A DNA stretch of 64,000 nucleotides. Origin: Haliclona indistincta (lineage: Eukaryota; Porifera; Demospongiae; Haplosclerida; Chalinidae). This document shows positions 1 through 11,650 of the stretch, piece after piece. Location of the stretch: assembly GCA_964017065.1 (NCBI GenBank), contig OZ024784.1:18904905-18968904 (forward strand), read 5' to 3'. The notes beneath the pieces are model-generated. The model had not been told where the DNA came from. It searched no databases and was given only the letters and a program-made list of their open reading frames with translations. Position numbers and translations under genes: made by a program. Numbering within the stretch: position 1 is the first letter of the stretch; every line of letters begins with the position of its first letter.

Positions 1-145
1 ATGTATCTGTCTGTCGGCAGGATTTCTGGTCGCTCGCTGAAAACTAAGCGCTGAAACGTGCAACACAAGCTAAACTCGATATTTGCTTGAAAATAAATTG
101 TAAGGATTTTGGTTATAAGGCTCTGTTCGTGAGTTACCTCGTCAA
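1..145. repeat. Fragment of Helitron-like repeat
   Basis: This stretch resembles the hairpin-side end of the repeats at 11651-12926 and 29708-30420. The shared blocks include AACTAAGCGCTGA and, compared with the reverse complement of about 30230-30330, a CTGAAACRTGCAACAC block followed by a GTGAGTTACCTCG-like block. The terminal hairpin itself would lie before the window. Similarity was judged by eye. Confidence 0.45.
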
Positions 146-182
146 ATCATTCTAGCGAGCCTGCAATGATTAGGCTTTATCT

Positions 183-505
183 AACACTTGTTAGGCCAGT
201 TTTAGAATATGGTGCTGAAGTGTGGCACCCGCATCTAATTATATTCAGGCACTTGAAAATGTGCAGAAGTTCGCTCTCCGTATTTGCTCTAAACAATGGC
301 AGATGAGTTACCCTGACCTGCTCAATCACTTCCAAATTCCAACCCTGGAAAATCGCCGTTTATTTTTGTCTCTTTGTACATTTTTTTAAATTGTAAATAA
401 AATTAATTACTTTCCTTCTGCTCTTATCCCACCTCACACCCCTTTATCTGTTTTACGCTCATCTAATCCTTATAACTATTCTGTTTCCTTTTCCCGTACC
501 ACTAG
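183..505 (+). pseudogene. LINE reverse transcriptase C-terminal fragment
   Basis: Translation across small breaks gives RPVLEYGAEVWHP, then ALENVQKFALRI and IPTLENRRLFLSLC. These are the conserved segments that follow the catalytic domain in CR1/jockey-like non-LTR retrotransposons. No start, catalytic FADD box or 3' end is present. The fragment stops in an AT-rich TAGATATTC repeat at 505-547, next to a different retrotransposon remnant. It is a dead fragment. Confidence 0.6.
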
Positions 506-539
506 ATATTCTAGATATTCAGATATTCTAGATATTCAC

Positions 540-1925
540 TAGATATTGCTCACACCGGAGTTAACATAACATCTCATGGAAGACCTTATCTTGGTGCTGC
601 TATTGGTACCAGAGAGTTTGTTGCCTCACATGTCAACTCCAAAGTTGAAGAGTGGATCTCATGCATCCAACACCTCACCACAATTGCCAAATCTCAACCT
701 CATGCTGCTTTCTCTGCATTTACGCATGGGCTGTCTAGTAAGTGGACTTACATTAGCCGCACCACTCCTAATTAACATCAGTGATCTATTACTACCTCTT
801 GACAATGCCATCCGTTCGTTACTCCTCTCTGAACTGACCGGTCAGCCTCCACCAAGCGACCTTCTCACTCGTCTTTTTGCCTTACCTGCAAGATTAGGAG
901 GGTTAGGAATTAAAATTCCATCAATGGCTTCTGAACGAGAGTACCTATCATCCATTCAGGCAACCAGTGCACTAAGTAACAAAATTCTCCTCCAAACTGA
1001 AAAATACAGTGAAGACACCTTGACTGCCCAACTACATGCCAAGTCATTGATTCGCAGTAATAACAGCTCCTACAATTCAAACACAGCCAAATCTATCTGC
1101 TCTCTACTTCCACAATCCCTCAATAAAGCTGTCTCCCTTGCACAAGAGCAAGGCGCTTCCACCTGGTTGACTGTCCTCCCTCTCGAAGAGCATGGCTTCT
1201 CTTTACATAAAGGAGCCTTTCGTGATGCTCTCGCTCTTCGTTACGGCTGCATGGTCCCTCATGAACATCTCATCACACTGTGCCTGCGGAAACAAACTTA
1301 CCACTGAACATGCATTTTCTTGTCCAAAAGGTGGCTTCCCTTCGATCAGACATAATGAGATCCGAGATATAACCGCTTCTCTTCTCACCGAGGTCTGCAA
1401 TAATGTCTCCATCGAACCCGAATTACAACCTCTCTCAAGTGAGACATTTTCATCTTGCCTCAGCAATCACTGGTGATGGTGCTCGCCTCGACATTGGAGC
1501 TGATGGCTTTTGGGGTAGTTCTTCCCAGAGAACCCTCTTCGATGTGAGAGTATTCAATCCGCTTGCACCTTCAAATAGCCATACCTCCATCCAGTCCTGC
1601 TATCGCAAGCATGAACTTGAAAAGAAGAGGGCCTACTCTCAGAGAGTAAGAGAGGTCGAGCATGCTTCTTTCACCCCCCTCGTTCTATCAGCTACTGGTG
1701 GGTTTGCAAATGAGGCAAAGACCTTTTACAAGCGGCTGGCTTCAATGCTTGCTGATAAATGAGACCAACGCTACTCCACCACGACCTTCTGGTTAAGATG
1801 CCGTATCAGCTTCTCTTTGCTAAGGTCAGCCATCAGATCTCTAAGGGGGTCGAGATCTTCAAGGGGACATGCCATCAGACCCTCCACTACTTCCACAGAT
1901 GTCATTGTCTCCGAAGCATGTATTT
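540..1925 (+). pseudogene. Decayed non-LTR retrotransposon with restriction-like endonuclease
   Basis: The C-terminal half of a retrotransposon polyprotein can be read across at least three frames: 560-745, then 576-1307, 1192-1476 and 1403-1762, with a tail to about 1925. In order it shows GRPYLGAAIG, a leucine-rich segment ending in ARLGGLGI, and a CxCG...H...C knuckle (CACGNKLTTEHAFSC). RHNEIRD, GARLDIGADGFW and FDVRVFNP follow, then a KKRAY motif and FTPLV. The knuckle followed by RHN, two spaced acidic residues and KxxxY is the layout of the restriction-like endonuclease of R2-type elements. I infer that family; I cannot name the clade. Frameshifts make it non-functional. Confidence 0.65.
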
Positions 1926-1975
1926 ATAATTAAATTATTTCTCCAAGACACTGTTTTTTATTATTATCTTATATA

Positions 1976-2635
1976 CAAGTAAAGTAAAAAAGCTTTAATA
2001 AAAAAACTGAAAAGTGTAGGGATGACTCTTAAAAAAGGAAAGGAACAAGATGGGATGATGCTTGCAAAAGTAAAGGAACAAGATGGAATAATGCTAAGCT
2101 TGCAAATGTAAAAGTCCCAAGTATCCCTACATCAGCGGCTTGCTGCGACGACGTGCAACTGACAAATACGGAATCCTCCTTCTATACCTTTACAATCGTC
2201 GATTACTTCATCGGACTGCGTCCTCCAAACACAGCTACCTGCAGCTTATTTACAACTGTCAACTACTTCATCGGACTGCGTCCTCCTAAACACAGATACC
2301 TCTAGTTATTTACAACCGTCAATTACTTCATCGGACTGCGTCCTCCAAACACAGATACATCTAGTTAATTACAACTGTCAACTACTTCATCGGACTGCGT
2401 CCTCCTAAACACATATACCTCTAGTTATTTACAACCGTCAATTACTCCATCGGACTGCGTCCTCCTTCAAGCCGCTGATGTAGGGATACTTGGGACTTTT
2501 ACATTTGCAAGCTTAGCATTATTCCATCTTGTTCCTTTACTTTTGCAAGCATCATCCCATCTTGTTCCTTTCCTTTTTTAAGAGTCATCCCTACACTTTT
2601 CAGTTTTTTTATTAAAGCTTTTTTACTTTACTTGT
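1976..2635. mobile_element. Fold-back element with tandem-repeat core
   Basis: Two about 166 bp arms (1976-2142 and 2469-2635) are essentially perfect inverted repeats, each beginning or ending in CAAGTAAAGTAAAAAAGC. Between them lie about five copies of a 60 bp unit containing CATCGGACTGCGTCCTCC (2200-2468). Each arm carries TGTAGGGAT near both of its ends, a motif shared with other elements in the window. There is no coding capacity. This is a typical fold-back DNA transposon, and the near identity of the arms suggests recent origin or conversion. Confidence 0.8.
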
Positions 2636-3420
2636 TCCTGTTACTTTTTTGATCACTATCAGTTTGAACTTATTAGTTGTATTCTATGTTAGATGTTATT
2701 TCATTTGACAACTCTGTGAGCAGCAGTTATACTAGTCTAGCAGATGTGCATAGCTGGGTCTGGAGAGTAAGGAGTGTAGTTTATTAAAATAATGTTTAAT
2801 ATTATCAATCATTCAACGAAAGGTTTGAACTAGTAAAGAGGTTAAGGACACAGACAGCAAAATATCAAGTCCAGGTATGATTTGACAACATGATACTTGT
2901 TAGTACAGTAATGGATGAAGGAAGAGACTAATACTGACAACTCATGATGCTGCAAGCCTAATAGTAGGAGCACGCCTAGTAGAACCTTGTTGATGTCAAT
3001 ATCACACTCACAGAGGCTTCTAGTCCTTTACAACTTACGCTGAGTGGTGTAGGAACCTTACTGTGCGTAGAATCTTGCTGTCGGTAAGCTCAGCCCGGAC
3101 TCGGAATACTCAGTTGTTCACGTCTGGGTATGTCAGTTTTAACCCGCCATCTGAAGCTTTAACGAACAGATCAGTGTTACTTAGGGTATAGTACTGCTCT
3201 AGACAAATTTCATACCTCTGGCTTGCGCGCTGAAGCGTCCAGAGCAGAGACAAAACGCAGTATGTCCAAAACGGCCCAAAAACCATGTTTTTCAAGGATT
3301 ACTCGCTTCTGGTAGTGTTTAATGCCTATCTAAGAAGTAAGTGCACTATTCCAGATGTATACACGTGCGATCGTGCAGGTTTGGTAGTGATTCGTTCACT
3401 CAGGACAGCGCTAGGCTCGT
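2636..3420. other. Gene-free stretch
   Basis: No coding region or structured repeat could be supported. Open frames here are short and match no family I recognise. Confidence 0.5.
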
Positions 3421-3423
3421 TCA

Positions 3424-3508
3424 AAGAAGAAAGAAAGAAAGAAGAAGAAGAAGAAGAAGAAGAAGAAGAAGAAGAAGAAGAAGAAGAAGAAGAAGAAGAA
3501 AGAAGATG
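3424..3508. repeat. GAA microsatellite
   Basis: A nearly pure (GAA)n tract. Open frames across it are poly-Glu or poly-Arg artefacts. Confidence 0.95.
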
Positions 3509-5660
3509 AACAATTCGCGTGGGCGGCGATTTTAGTTTACCACTTTAGAAACGTCTGTCAGCTTCGCCAAAGGTATTTCCATGCTCAGAACAATCGTCTG
3601 ATCAATCCTAGAAGTCTGGAATCTCGAGAAACGCTAAAACAGCGAAGATCTGCGACGGCTCTCTGAGAGTCGCCATCTTGATTTTCGTCGTCAAGCAAGC
3701 AGTCCCGGCGACTTTCATAGACTTCCTACAAGCGCTTACACTTCATATTCACTTAGAGATAGTTAAAATGCAGCAGAAATGTATAACAATAGAGATATGT
3801 GCGAAAACTCATTTTCACACTTGAGTAGCCGCCATCTTAGTTCGAGGTCATCCCTACATATCATTGCCGATCGGCAATGATAATAATTAGGTATCTTATT
3901 ATAAGTATTATTTATTATTATTATTATATATATTATATTCATTGTTATTTATGCATTGTTGTAAAATTGTGTATTATTATAATATATATTATAACGTAAA
4001 AAAAACTAGATATTCTAACTCTTTTATTTTACGTACTACTTTTTTACGTACTATTTTACGTACGATTTTTGTGATGTCACGCATAATAACTATGGCTGTG
4101 TAAAACGTCATAACTGTTGAAAACACATTAAGTCTGTGTAATAGTTATGACGCAACACATGCCAATAACAAACGTGTGACATCACAAAATCCATTAATTA
4201 GCAAGATGGCGGCAAGAAAACAGCACTCGAGCAGGAAAGAGTCTCGTTTGTCGCTGTGCACATTTCTAGGGACGCGTAGTGTGTGGCAAAGTGTGGATGA
4301 ATGTATTGGCTGTGCAGTCTCCTAGTATTGGAGCTTAACTCCCACGGAATCGGATTTCCCGCACCTAAAATTTTGGCTTGTCGCGAAACCCATCTTTTGC
4401 TCCCCTTCGCCGAACTAACGCTAGTTAAAGACGGACACTTGCCCACAGGTTAGCGCCCTAGGTGAAGGTTGTAATGCAGCGTTAAGAAATCTTAACTACC
4501 AGTAGTTCTGGAAATCCTAACTAAAAACTGTCGTTCCAGTGGGTGTGATACGCCGCCATGTTGTGACACTCCCACGTCACGTGACACAAAGCCATATGAA
4601 TGAGGGTGTTCGGTAAGGATAGAGGATCATAATGGTACCTGCAACATGATCATAGGACACTTGGTTCCTGAGATATGAAACAAAATGTCAAAAACATAGT
4701 TTTTTACTCTCTTCGTGTGGTCCACTGTATATAAATTATGGGAGAAAGTTTGATGTGCACACTCTTTGTTCTCCTATATCCCTTACAGTGCGACAGCCGA
4801 ACCACGTTGATAGGGTATGGCCACTGTCGATAGGGCATAACGGGGTGTGGCTATTATGGTGGGTGTGGTTTCTTCTGCTGGTACTGTTAGCGTACTTTGT
4901 ACCCACCTTTGCCTGATTCTGTAGTCGATTTTAGGTGTCGAATTGCTTTACAATTACTGACAAGCGATTTAATTGTAGTCCTTTCAGCTTTTGAAACACT
5001 AAGCAGCACCTGGACGATTGAAACCAGCATGTCATTCACTGACAGCCCAAGGTTCACTGCTGAGACATCCACTAGGTCAGTGACAACACTACCACGCCCC
5101 TGTAGTACTCTAGGCATGATCACACTGTCTGTAGCATCACCCATGATCTGCATGGTGTTACATCTTTAGTCAGTTTAGTGCCTTGTGCAAGCCTGGCAAT
5201 GCTTCTAAAGCTACCAGAGGTTTTTAGTTGTTGCTTGAAGCTCATGCCGGTCACTAGACTCTTCTAGTTCACTATTTTAGTGTCAACCCATGGCTGTTAC
5301 GCGGCTAGGCGCAAGCAAGCACTGCACACAGAGATGATCGATCATACACACACGATACTGCGTTTTTCCTTTGATCTTCAAAGCGTCGACACCGGAAGCT
5401 TGTAAGGATAAAAGATCCGACTCGGTGCCGACAAAGCAGGTGGTTTTATGCTACTTGAAGCTGCCTGAACATCTTTAGCAATTGTATTATTATGAATACT
5501 AATGAGCTGTTGTCTTTTGACAACATTTCAGTCACGAAAGGGTTATAATTTTGGAGACAAAATAGTGTTAGCTACACTGTTTGACTCCTATAGTATATAG
5601 GAAAGGGTAGGTAAAGAGTGTAGTTTTATCTGTACCATGCAGTCTATTGGTAGGCATCGA
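3509..5660. other. Intergenic, repeat-derived stretch
   Basis: No gene is supported. About 3820-3866 contains an inverted relative of the GATGGCGGCTAC...TGTAGGGATGA end seen at 19593. About 3873-3890 holds a short palindrome, ATTGCCGATCGGCAAT. A 267 bp open frame on the minus strand (4887-5153) has no recognisable domain and is not called. Confidence 0.4.
4071..4189. mobile_element. Possible miniature element with GTGATGTCAC ends
   Basis: GTGATGTCAC at 4071-4080 is repeated in inverse at 4180-4189. The inner AATAACTATGGC and the TAGTTATGACGC block pair loosely. No target duplication is clear. Confidence 0.35.
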
Positions 5661-6816
5661 CCCGGGTGGAACGAACCGCGAGATTTCACACTGCAGTCGC
5701 GATCTCGTTACATGTCCCGTGAACTCGTACAGATCACGTCAGATGTCGTCCTCGCGGGTTCTTACATTGTAGCACTATGCTAGGCGAGATCTCGAGCGAT
5801 GATGCGTGCCTCGAGTTGCCACCAAAAGTGCTAAATGGCTGTTCTATTTGCGTCGAGTGCGTTGTGTACGTACGCGTGTATCGAGGGCGCCTACGCTCCC
5901 GCTGTAAGCTCTAGCTGCGCGCGTTCAGTACAGCAATCAAGGCTGGCTGTTACTATCGTGGAGGCGAATTAAGCAAGAAAGGCGAGCAATCGGACTTGTC
6001 GAGCTCGATCTCCACAGTAATCTCGCTCGCTCTCGTGAGACCACTTGAGATACTGGTGATCGCGCGCGCTGCGAGTTGAGTGATCACGTGAGATACTGCA
6101 AGAGCAAGCGCGCGATCACCCGGGAACTGGCAAGATCTCACTGGATCTCTCCTTTCCGAGATTGTTACGGTGGCTTAAAGTACCAGATAACAAACTACCA
6201 ACGATGGAAAACTTGACTTGAACATCCAACCATCTCCAAGAAGGACCAAGACTACTGGGTTCATGCTCGAAGCTAGGACTAACTGTGTGATGACCCACTG
6301 CAGTAGATACAACAGAGATTCTAGTCACGGTTTAGTATTATAATATTGTTACATCATCAATTTAATAATAAAGACAAAGCTGTGTATAGATATAGTTGTC
6401 TAGCTTGCCGCCTGCTGTTAGTCTGCGTCGCGACTGCAACCTGGATGGAGAAAGACTAAGTCATAGCATAATAACAACAGCGCATCTAGTAATGTACCAG
6501 TATAACAGCAGCAGTCAGTAGCAACAACCATGGAAGAACACAGCGGGAACAAAGGTAGCTGAGATAGTTGATGTGTAGGTAGATCTCGGACAGCAGGCAG
6601 TGTTCGTACAGCGCTATATCATCCAAGCAAGTTAGTTTTCGCAGTAACAGTGCTAATTCTCCTGCCGTCGTGGTCCCGCGGTTTCTATCGCCGAGTAACA
6701 ACGAGATTCTAACAATATACCGCTGATAATCGGCGAGTTTCATCGTTAATAACTCGCGTCATGTCACCGTGATCACGCAACATTATTGTGAAATCTCGCG
6801 GTTCGTTCCACCCGGG
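5661..6816. mobile_element. Non-autonomous TIR element, 1.16 kb
   Basis: Terminal inverted repeats of 29 bp are perfect. CCCGGGTGGAACGAACCGCG opens the element and continues through AGATTTCAC to 5689; the inverse occupies 6788-6816. The interior is rich in GAGATC/GATCTC and CGCGCG words and has no long open frame or recognisable transposase. No target-site duplication could be seen, so the superfamily is unknown. Confidence 0.75.
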
Positions 6817-7510
6817 GATAATAGCAAGTTTCAGCCACATAGTGTTCGCTATCACGGAATGGCGAGCTCGTCGTGTGAAGACTAAGCACGATAGAGTTTT
6901 TACAATTTTTCTTTAGTTGTGTGAAACGTATGAAGCTAAAACTGCTCCTGCAAGTTTATCTTCCATTTGTGGAGGAGCCTAGTTGTGTATCGATTTCGCT
7001 GAGCAATGCTCGTATGCGATACTGCAGCTATGTACTGCTAGGCACATAATAGAATAAATACGGTCTGAATAATAATGTCTCAATCCATCACATAAACACA
7101 GTAACTGACAGCAGTGCTGCTTGTCAGTTAATTATTTGCGAGAAAATTTTTCAGCATTTACATGGTTAAAATTCCAGCAAGTATTTCGAGTTGTTCTTGC
7201 AGCTATGACTACCTGTGCATAATCGGATATTTGTCGTTTACGTACAGTGAAAGGAATTCCACCTGATGACCACTTAGTGTACAGCGGTTTAATAGTTCTT
7301 GCACAAGTGAGACTGAAAAGCGTAAAGCGCGATTCGTACCATAATTATTTGGATGGTATAATACATTACCACTACCTATATACATGACCACGGTTTGCAC
7401 TGTATGGTTGATGCTTTTCGCTTGCATTAAGTAATAAGTAATGATGTGTTAACATTGCTGGCAATGGTTGGATCAGTGTGATGACTTCAATGCATATCAA
7501 ATGAAAAGAT
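6817..7510. other. Gene-free stretch
   Basis: No coding feature is supported. About 7135-7178 (TTTGCGAGA...TCAGCATTTAC...GTTAAAATTCCAG) is repeated at 31389-31436, just upstream of gene A, so it is dispersed repeat DNA. Confidence 0.4.
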
Positions 7511-7517
7511 TTCACAA

Positions 7518-8041
7518 AACCCTCGGCGTGTTGCACATTGTAGAGTTATAGCTCCTTAGTTACATGGCTTTCAGAATTAGGAGCTTTGTAGCTAAAGCCA
7601 ACCTGCTTGCTATTGAAACTGTACTGCTAACCAGAAGACAGCAAAGTGCTGACCACAAGGACAAGGTGTGTCAAGTGGGCGTAACCGTGAACACGAGTAG
7701 GTAACCATTGGTCTTGGCTTTGACAGGCTTTTTCTTGAGATGTCTATGCACCCCCAGAGCTGTCATGAAGTTTAGATGGAATCTACAAGTACCTAGGTAG
7801 TCAACTATGGGCACGTTTGTCGTCAGAGAGGTCCAAGATGGCTGTCAAGGTGAGCCAGCCATACATAACTCGAGAACGAAAGCACTTTAGCAAAATCCAC
7901 GAGTCACATTGCAAGCCATTGTCGTGCTAAGCCTGTTCATACCTTTACCGAGTTTCAGAAGTGAGCGATTGTCTCTGCAGCTCGATGGACAGAACGAACG
8001 ACAAACCAAGTACCGTAACCCTCGCGCATGCGCCGAGGGTT
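7518..8041 (+). mobile_element. Helitron-like non-autonomous element, family 2 copy 1
   Basis: It begins AACCCTCGGCGTGTTGCACA and ends in a hairpin, TAACCCTCG-CGCATGCG-CCGAGGGTTA (about 8016-8042). The first 11 nt are the inverse of the last 11. A second copy in the same orientation lies at 37502-38038 with high identity throughout, including GTACCTAGGTAGTCAACTAT and CGAGTCACATTGCAAGCCA. There is no coding capacity. Short asymmetric inverted ends plus a 3' hairpin recall Helitron/Helentron non-autonomous elements; that assignment is inferred. Confidence 0.65.
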
Positions 8042-8930
8042 AATGAAAATTGGTTTGCTATCGGCCTTTGGTGAGATGTGTACCATATTCAATCATTTCT
8101 ATTATTTTGTGGACATTTGGCTTTCATTTTGCAGAATATTTGTGAGCGGATTTGAGAAAAGGGGTCACTTCGCGCATGTAATTTTCGAAGTAACGCATGT
8201 TTTCAACTTGCTGCCATTCATCCAAATTTGGTCCCATGGCTCTAAAATTTGATATGCAGCAAGCAGAATGATCACATATTATATACTAAAAATGTCATTG
8301 AGTTTCAACAATATTTGACCGACTAACAGCCATTTGAAAACAGGCGTGTGTTCAAAAATAACATGCGCGAAGTGACCCCTTTTCTCAAATCCGCTCACAT
8401 TTATGGAACCAACATAATAATTTTATGATTATTAAGTTGCTGTTGTCATAGCAACTGTTTACATGACAAACCACAACTAATCACAACTGTATACTTAGTG
8501 CTCATTAGCATTCCAATGTTACTGCACACATAATGCCATATGTCATGTGGACAGCTTCTTGCTTTATGTGATTGTCACATGGGCTACACGCATACTGAAT
8601 AAATATTAATTCATTGTTCTAATCAGGAACTTTTGTCTGTTACTAACTGCCCTGTTAGTCTCACTTACCATTATTTTGATAACACTGTATATTACTGATA
8701 AAAAAGTAGCCAGCGCACACTTTTAGTGTAACTACAAAACCAAGAGCCTAGCCAGTAAAATTATAGACAGAGCTACCATGTTTCTCCTGATCTCTCTCAC
8801 GGCTTATGTGTCAATCAAGCTATGAAGCTAAAACTGTAGCTTGAGGCTTCTTGTTACATGAACTGATAAACTTGTCAGTAGCATTATAAGGGTTTAACTC
8901 TCATATCCCGCATGCTAATACTTCCTCTTT
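8042..8930. other. Gene-free stretch containing a fold-back element
   Basis: Apart from the inverted repeat at 8141-8399, listed separately, no gene or RNA is supported. Confidence 0.4.
8141..8399. mobile_element. Short fold-back element
   Basis: TGTGAGCGGATTTGAGAAAA at 8141 continues through GGGGTCACTTCGCGCATGT and is repeated in inverse at 8358-8399, giving arms of about 42 bp. Total length is 259 bp with no coding capacity. Confidence 0.75.
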
Positions 8931-8934
8931 TGTC

Positions 8935-9090
8935 ATTATACTAGCTCTGGCTATAATTTTATACGTCAAAGGACACTTAGATCTGGTCTCTGTTGTTGGT
9001 CCGTCTTTAAAGTAGCTGTGAGGTTGCTCGAAACTGACGAACCTGGAACGGTGAAATTGATTTTCACTTTCTGTCATCAAAAGACAGATC
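8935..9090. repeat. Dispersed repeat
   Basis: A segment with ACGTC.AAGACACTTAGATCTG, GATTGCTCGAAA and ACCTGGAA.CGGTGAAA words recurs in the same orientation at about 19675-19795. Confidence 0.5.
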
Positions 9091-9349
9091 TCCAACCGTA
9101 GCATCCGTTGCAAGTACAATCAGCAGTCACACGCAACTTTTGAACCTGTATTTTCGCGAAGGAAAACAGTGCTTTCTGGTGGGCGTGGTTTTTAGTTTGA
9201 GGGATTGGCCATGCCCCCGGAGAGCCTCTATTTTTCTCGCTATAATGCAGGCCCAAAGTATCGTGTGACTGCTGGTTGTACCTGCTACGGATGCTACGGT
9301 TGGAGATCTTTCCTTAGATGCTAGTTTTGTGCTGGTGATGCCACGTTTA

Positions 9350-9830
9350 TGGTCATAGTTCTCTGTATTACGGTTAATCTTTTGAGCCTTTTCAGCCAGA
9401 TGGGAAACAGTAAGCATTTCGGCTGAAATTTTTTATATGCAGTGCTTAGGCTTAGTACTTTCAGAAAATGCTGGTAGGGATCCGTCTGTTCAATATGTCA
9501 CAAGAAGTAAAGCCCAAATATGTTGGAACCATGAGTCATTGGTAGTCTTGAAACGCTTATTTGGGGAGGTATTCTTGCCGATCTGAGCTGTTGCAAGAAC
9601 TGCCGAGATAGTACTAAACACGCGCAAGCAGAGCATTGACTGCTAACTGTCGCGAAGAGTTGAGGGATGCACCATTATTTAATCCCAAGGTCAAAGGTCA
9701 TGAAGTTGCCGATTTCAGCTGGCGATTGCAGAGATTTGAATATGCAGTTGTTTGTTACGCATATAGTGTTGTTTGTAACTGCAGATTCTCTGACTTTTAT
9801 TTTTCATTGCGGACCCTACTGCATAAGCAT
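9350..9830. repeat. Dispersed repeat, about 480 bp, copy 1
   Basis: It is highly similar to 26088-26580 in the same orientation, including GAGCCTTTTCAGCCAGATGG and GCATTTCGGCTGAAATTTTT. The second copy starts directly after the assembly gap. There is no conserved open frame between the copies. Confidence 0.75.
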
Positions 9831-10627
9831 CGTTAGTTACTGCCTGCTTTTTCTACGTCAGTAATTGATGGGTGTAACTTCTAATTTTAGTATTTCGCTA
9901 TCCTATGGGAGTGATTGACAGTCGCATGCCCTCTTGATTCTATACGCCCTTGTTATTACTGAGTAGTGCATGTAATTATTACTAGAAAACTAAGAGAAAT
10001 TATAAAGAAGTGATAGGAACAATGCACAACTGAACTCTGACCTTCTATACATTATGGATATGGACAAGTCAATGTGTAATAGTATAACTGGTGAAGAAGA
10101 CCTCGTACGTACCTCATGCAACAACTCTTCTGACATGTTGTGATTGAGCCAACTCCTCAACAGTGAGAATCAACATTTGAATAGGAGTGTCACTTAATTT
10201 TTGTAGATCTGATGCAGCATGTGCTACTGTTCCGTGTTTGGTTTACATTGTGGGCCAGTGACAGATTTCTTCACTGCTGATCATATTCGAGGTTTTGGTG
10301 TTGACATAAACATGGGCTTCTGAAAGACTCCTTGAGCTGAATCGAACAAAGCGATGTTTAAAATAGGCATGGTCGAGAATATTCTTACTTGAGGTTGTTC
10401 TGGCCTGTGCTTAAAATAGCGGAGCAATAGGGAGAAAGAACCACATGGTATACAGTGCATGCACAACTATAGCGGTGGAATTCCATTTCCGATTGCTATA
10501 CTTGTATATTATGCTCGTGATACGCAACTGATATTCATCGGTTTGATTATAGCTGTTCATGAAGCTCTCTTGTTTGCAATATTATTGTATTCCAATGTCT
10601 TTATGCACTGGTTTCCTTCATGTAAAG
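9831..10627. other. Gene-free stretch
   Basis: No gene is supported. At 9923-9955 GCATGCCCTCTT...CTATACGCCCTTG matches one terminus of the TIR element at 11871-12488, so a broken relative sits here. Confidence 0.4.
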
Positions 10628-11650
10628 GGGACGGTACAAAACCTGGACTCTGGACTGGACTGGACTGGACTGGACTGGACTCAAAAATAGACCGTGTTTA
10701 GGGTGTGACTAATATAAAGCCATGCCCACAATACTATTTTGCTCTCAAGATACCTGCAGCGACGCTGTAATGGGGAGATGGTAAAACCAGGAACGGGAAA
10801 CAAGGAAATGTGAAATAAGAAACGGCGCCATTATTGCACTAGAAACTACTACCTTAATGTCACTATTAATTGCGCAGACTTAATTTAGCGAATTTGACAA
10901 GGACAGATTTAGCGTGTACTAATTTTAGCGTTTTCACAAATTCTTTAATAAATATTTGTTATTGAGAATAACAAGAAGAAAATGGGTCCTCAGGAGGTAA
11001 AACTGTAGTTCCATCCAGAAGGCCTATAATTCCAGCTTTTTTCCACCCTTTTGCTATGATTTCCATTCCTTTGTTCGTAGTGAGGTAGTTATACAAAGCT
11101 ATCAACCATTTAGCATGGAGTGGTTTAATCACTGACAAACGAAAATCTACATCAATGTCCTCCAATTGCTTTCCATTGTCAAGTTGCTCTCTAATTGAAT
11201 CAGCATAGTACTCAGTAAATCGAGCTCTCAAGAACTTTTTAGCAGATCCATTGACTGTTAAGTCTAATGGTTGAAAGAAGTGTGTCATGTTAGCAGGTAC
11301 TAGAACTAGCTCTAGGTTGAGTGACTCCAACTTATCCAAGACTGGCTGCGTCATCTGCCCTTTAAACACATCCCAAACTATCAAGGCTTTCTGGTCAGCT
11401 GGTAGATTAAGGTCGGCACGTTTTCTAACCACATACGGATTAATAATTTTTTCAATGAGATTTAAAGTTTCGGCTTCATTTGACCAATGCTTAGGGTTCT
11501 GTGTAACAAGAAAACCGGATGGAAACTTTACACCACGTGGCTGGCTTGCTTCAGTTTTTCCTTTATATATTATTTGCATTGGTAAAAATTCACCAGCCAA
11601 TGTGACGACAAAGTTTCAAGTTATGTTACGTTTATCGGTGTAACCTTTTA

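Noticed and set aside
3285..3535. Poly-Glu and poly-Arg frames
   Set aside because: Artefacts of the GAA microsatellite.
4887..5153. Minus-strand 88-residue frame
   Set aside because: No recognisable domain, no flanking exons, located in repeat-rich DNA; also open on the other strand.
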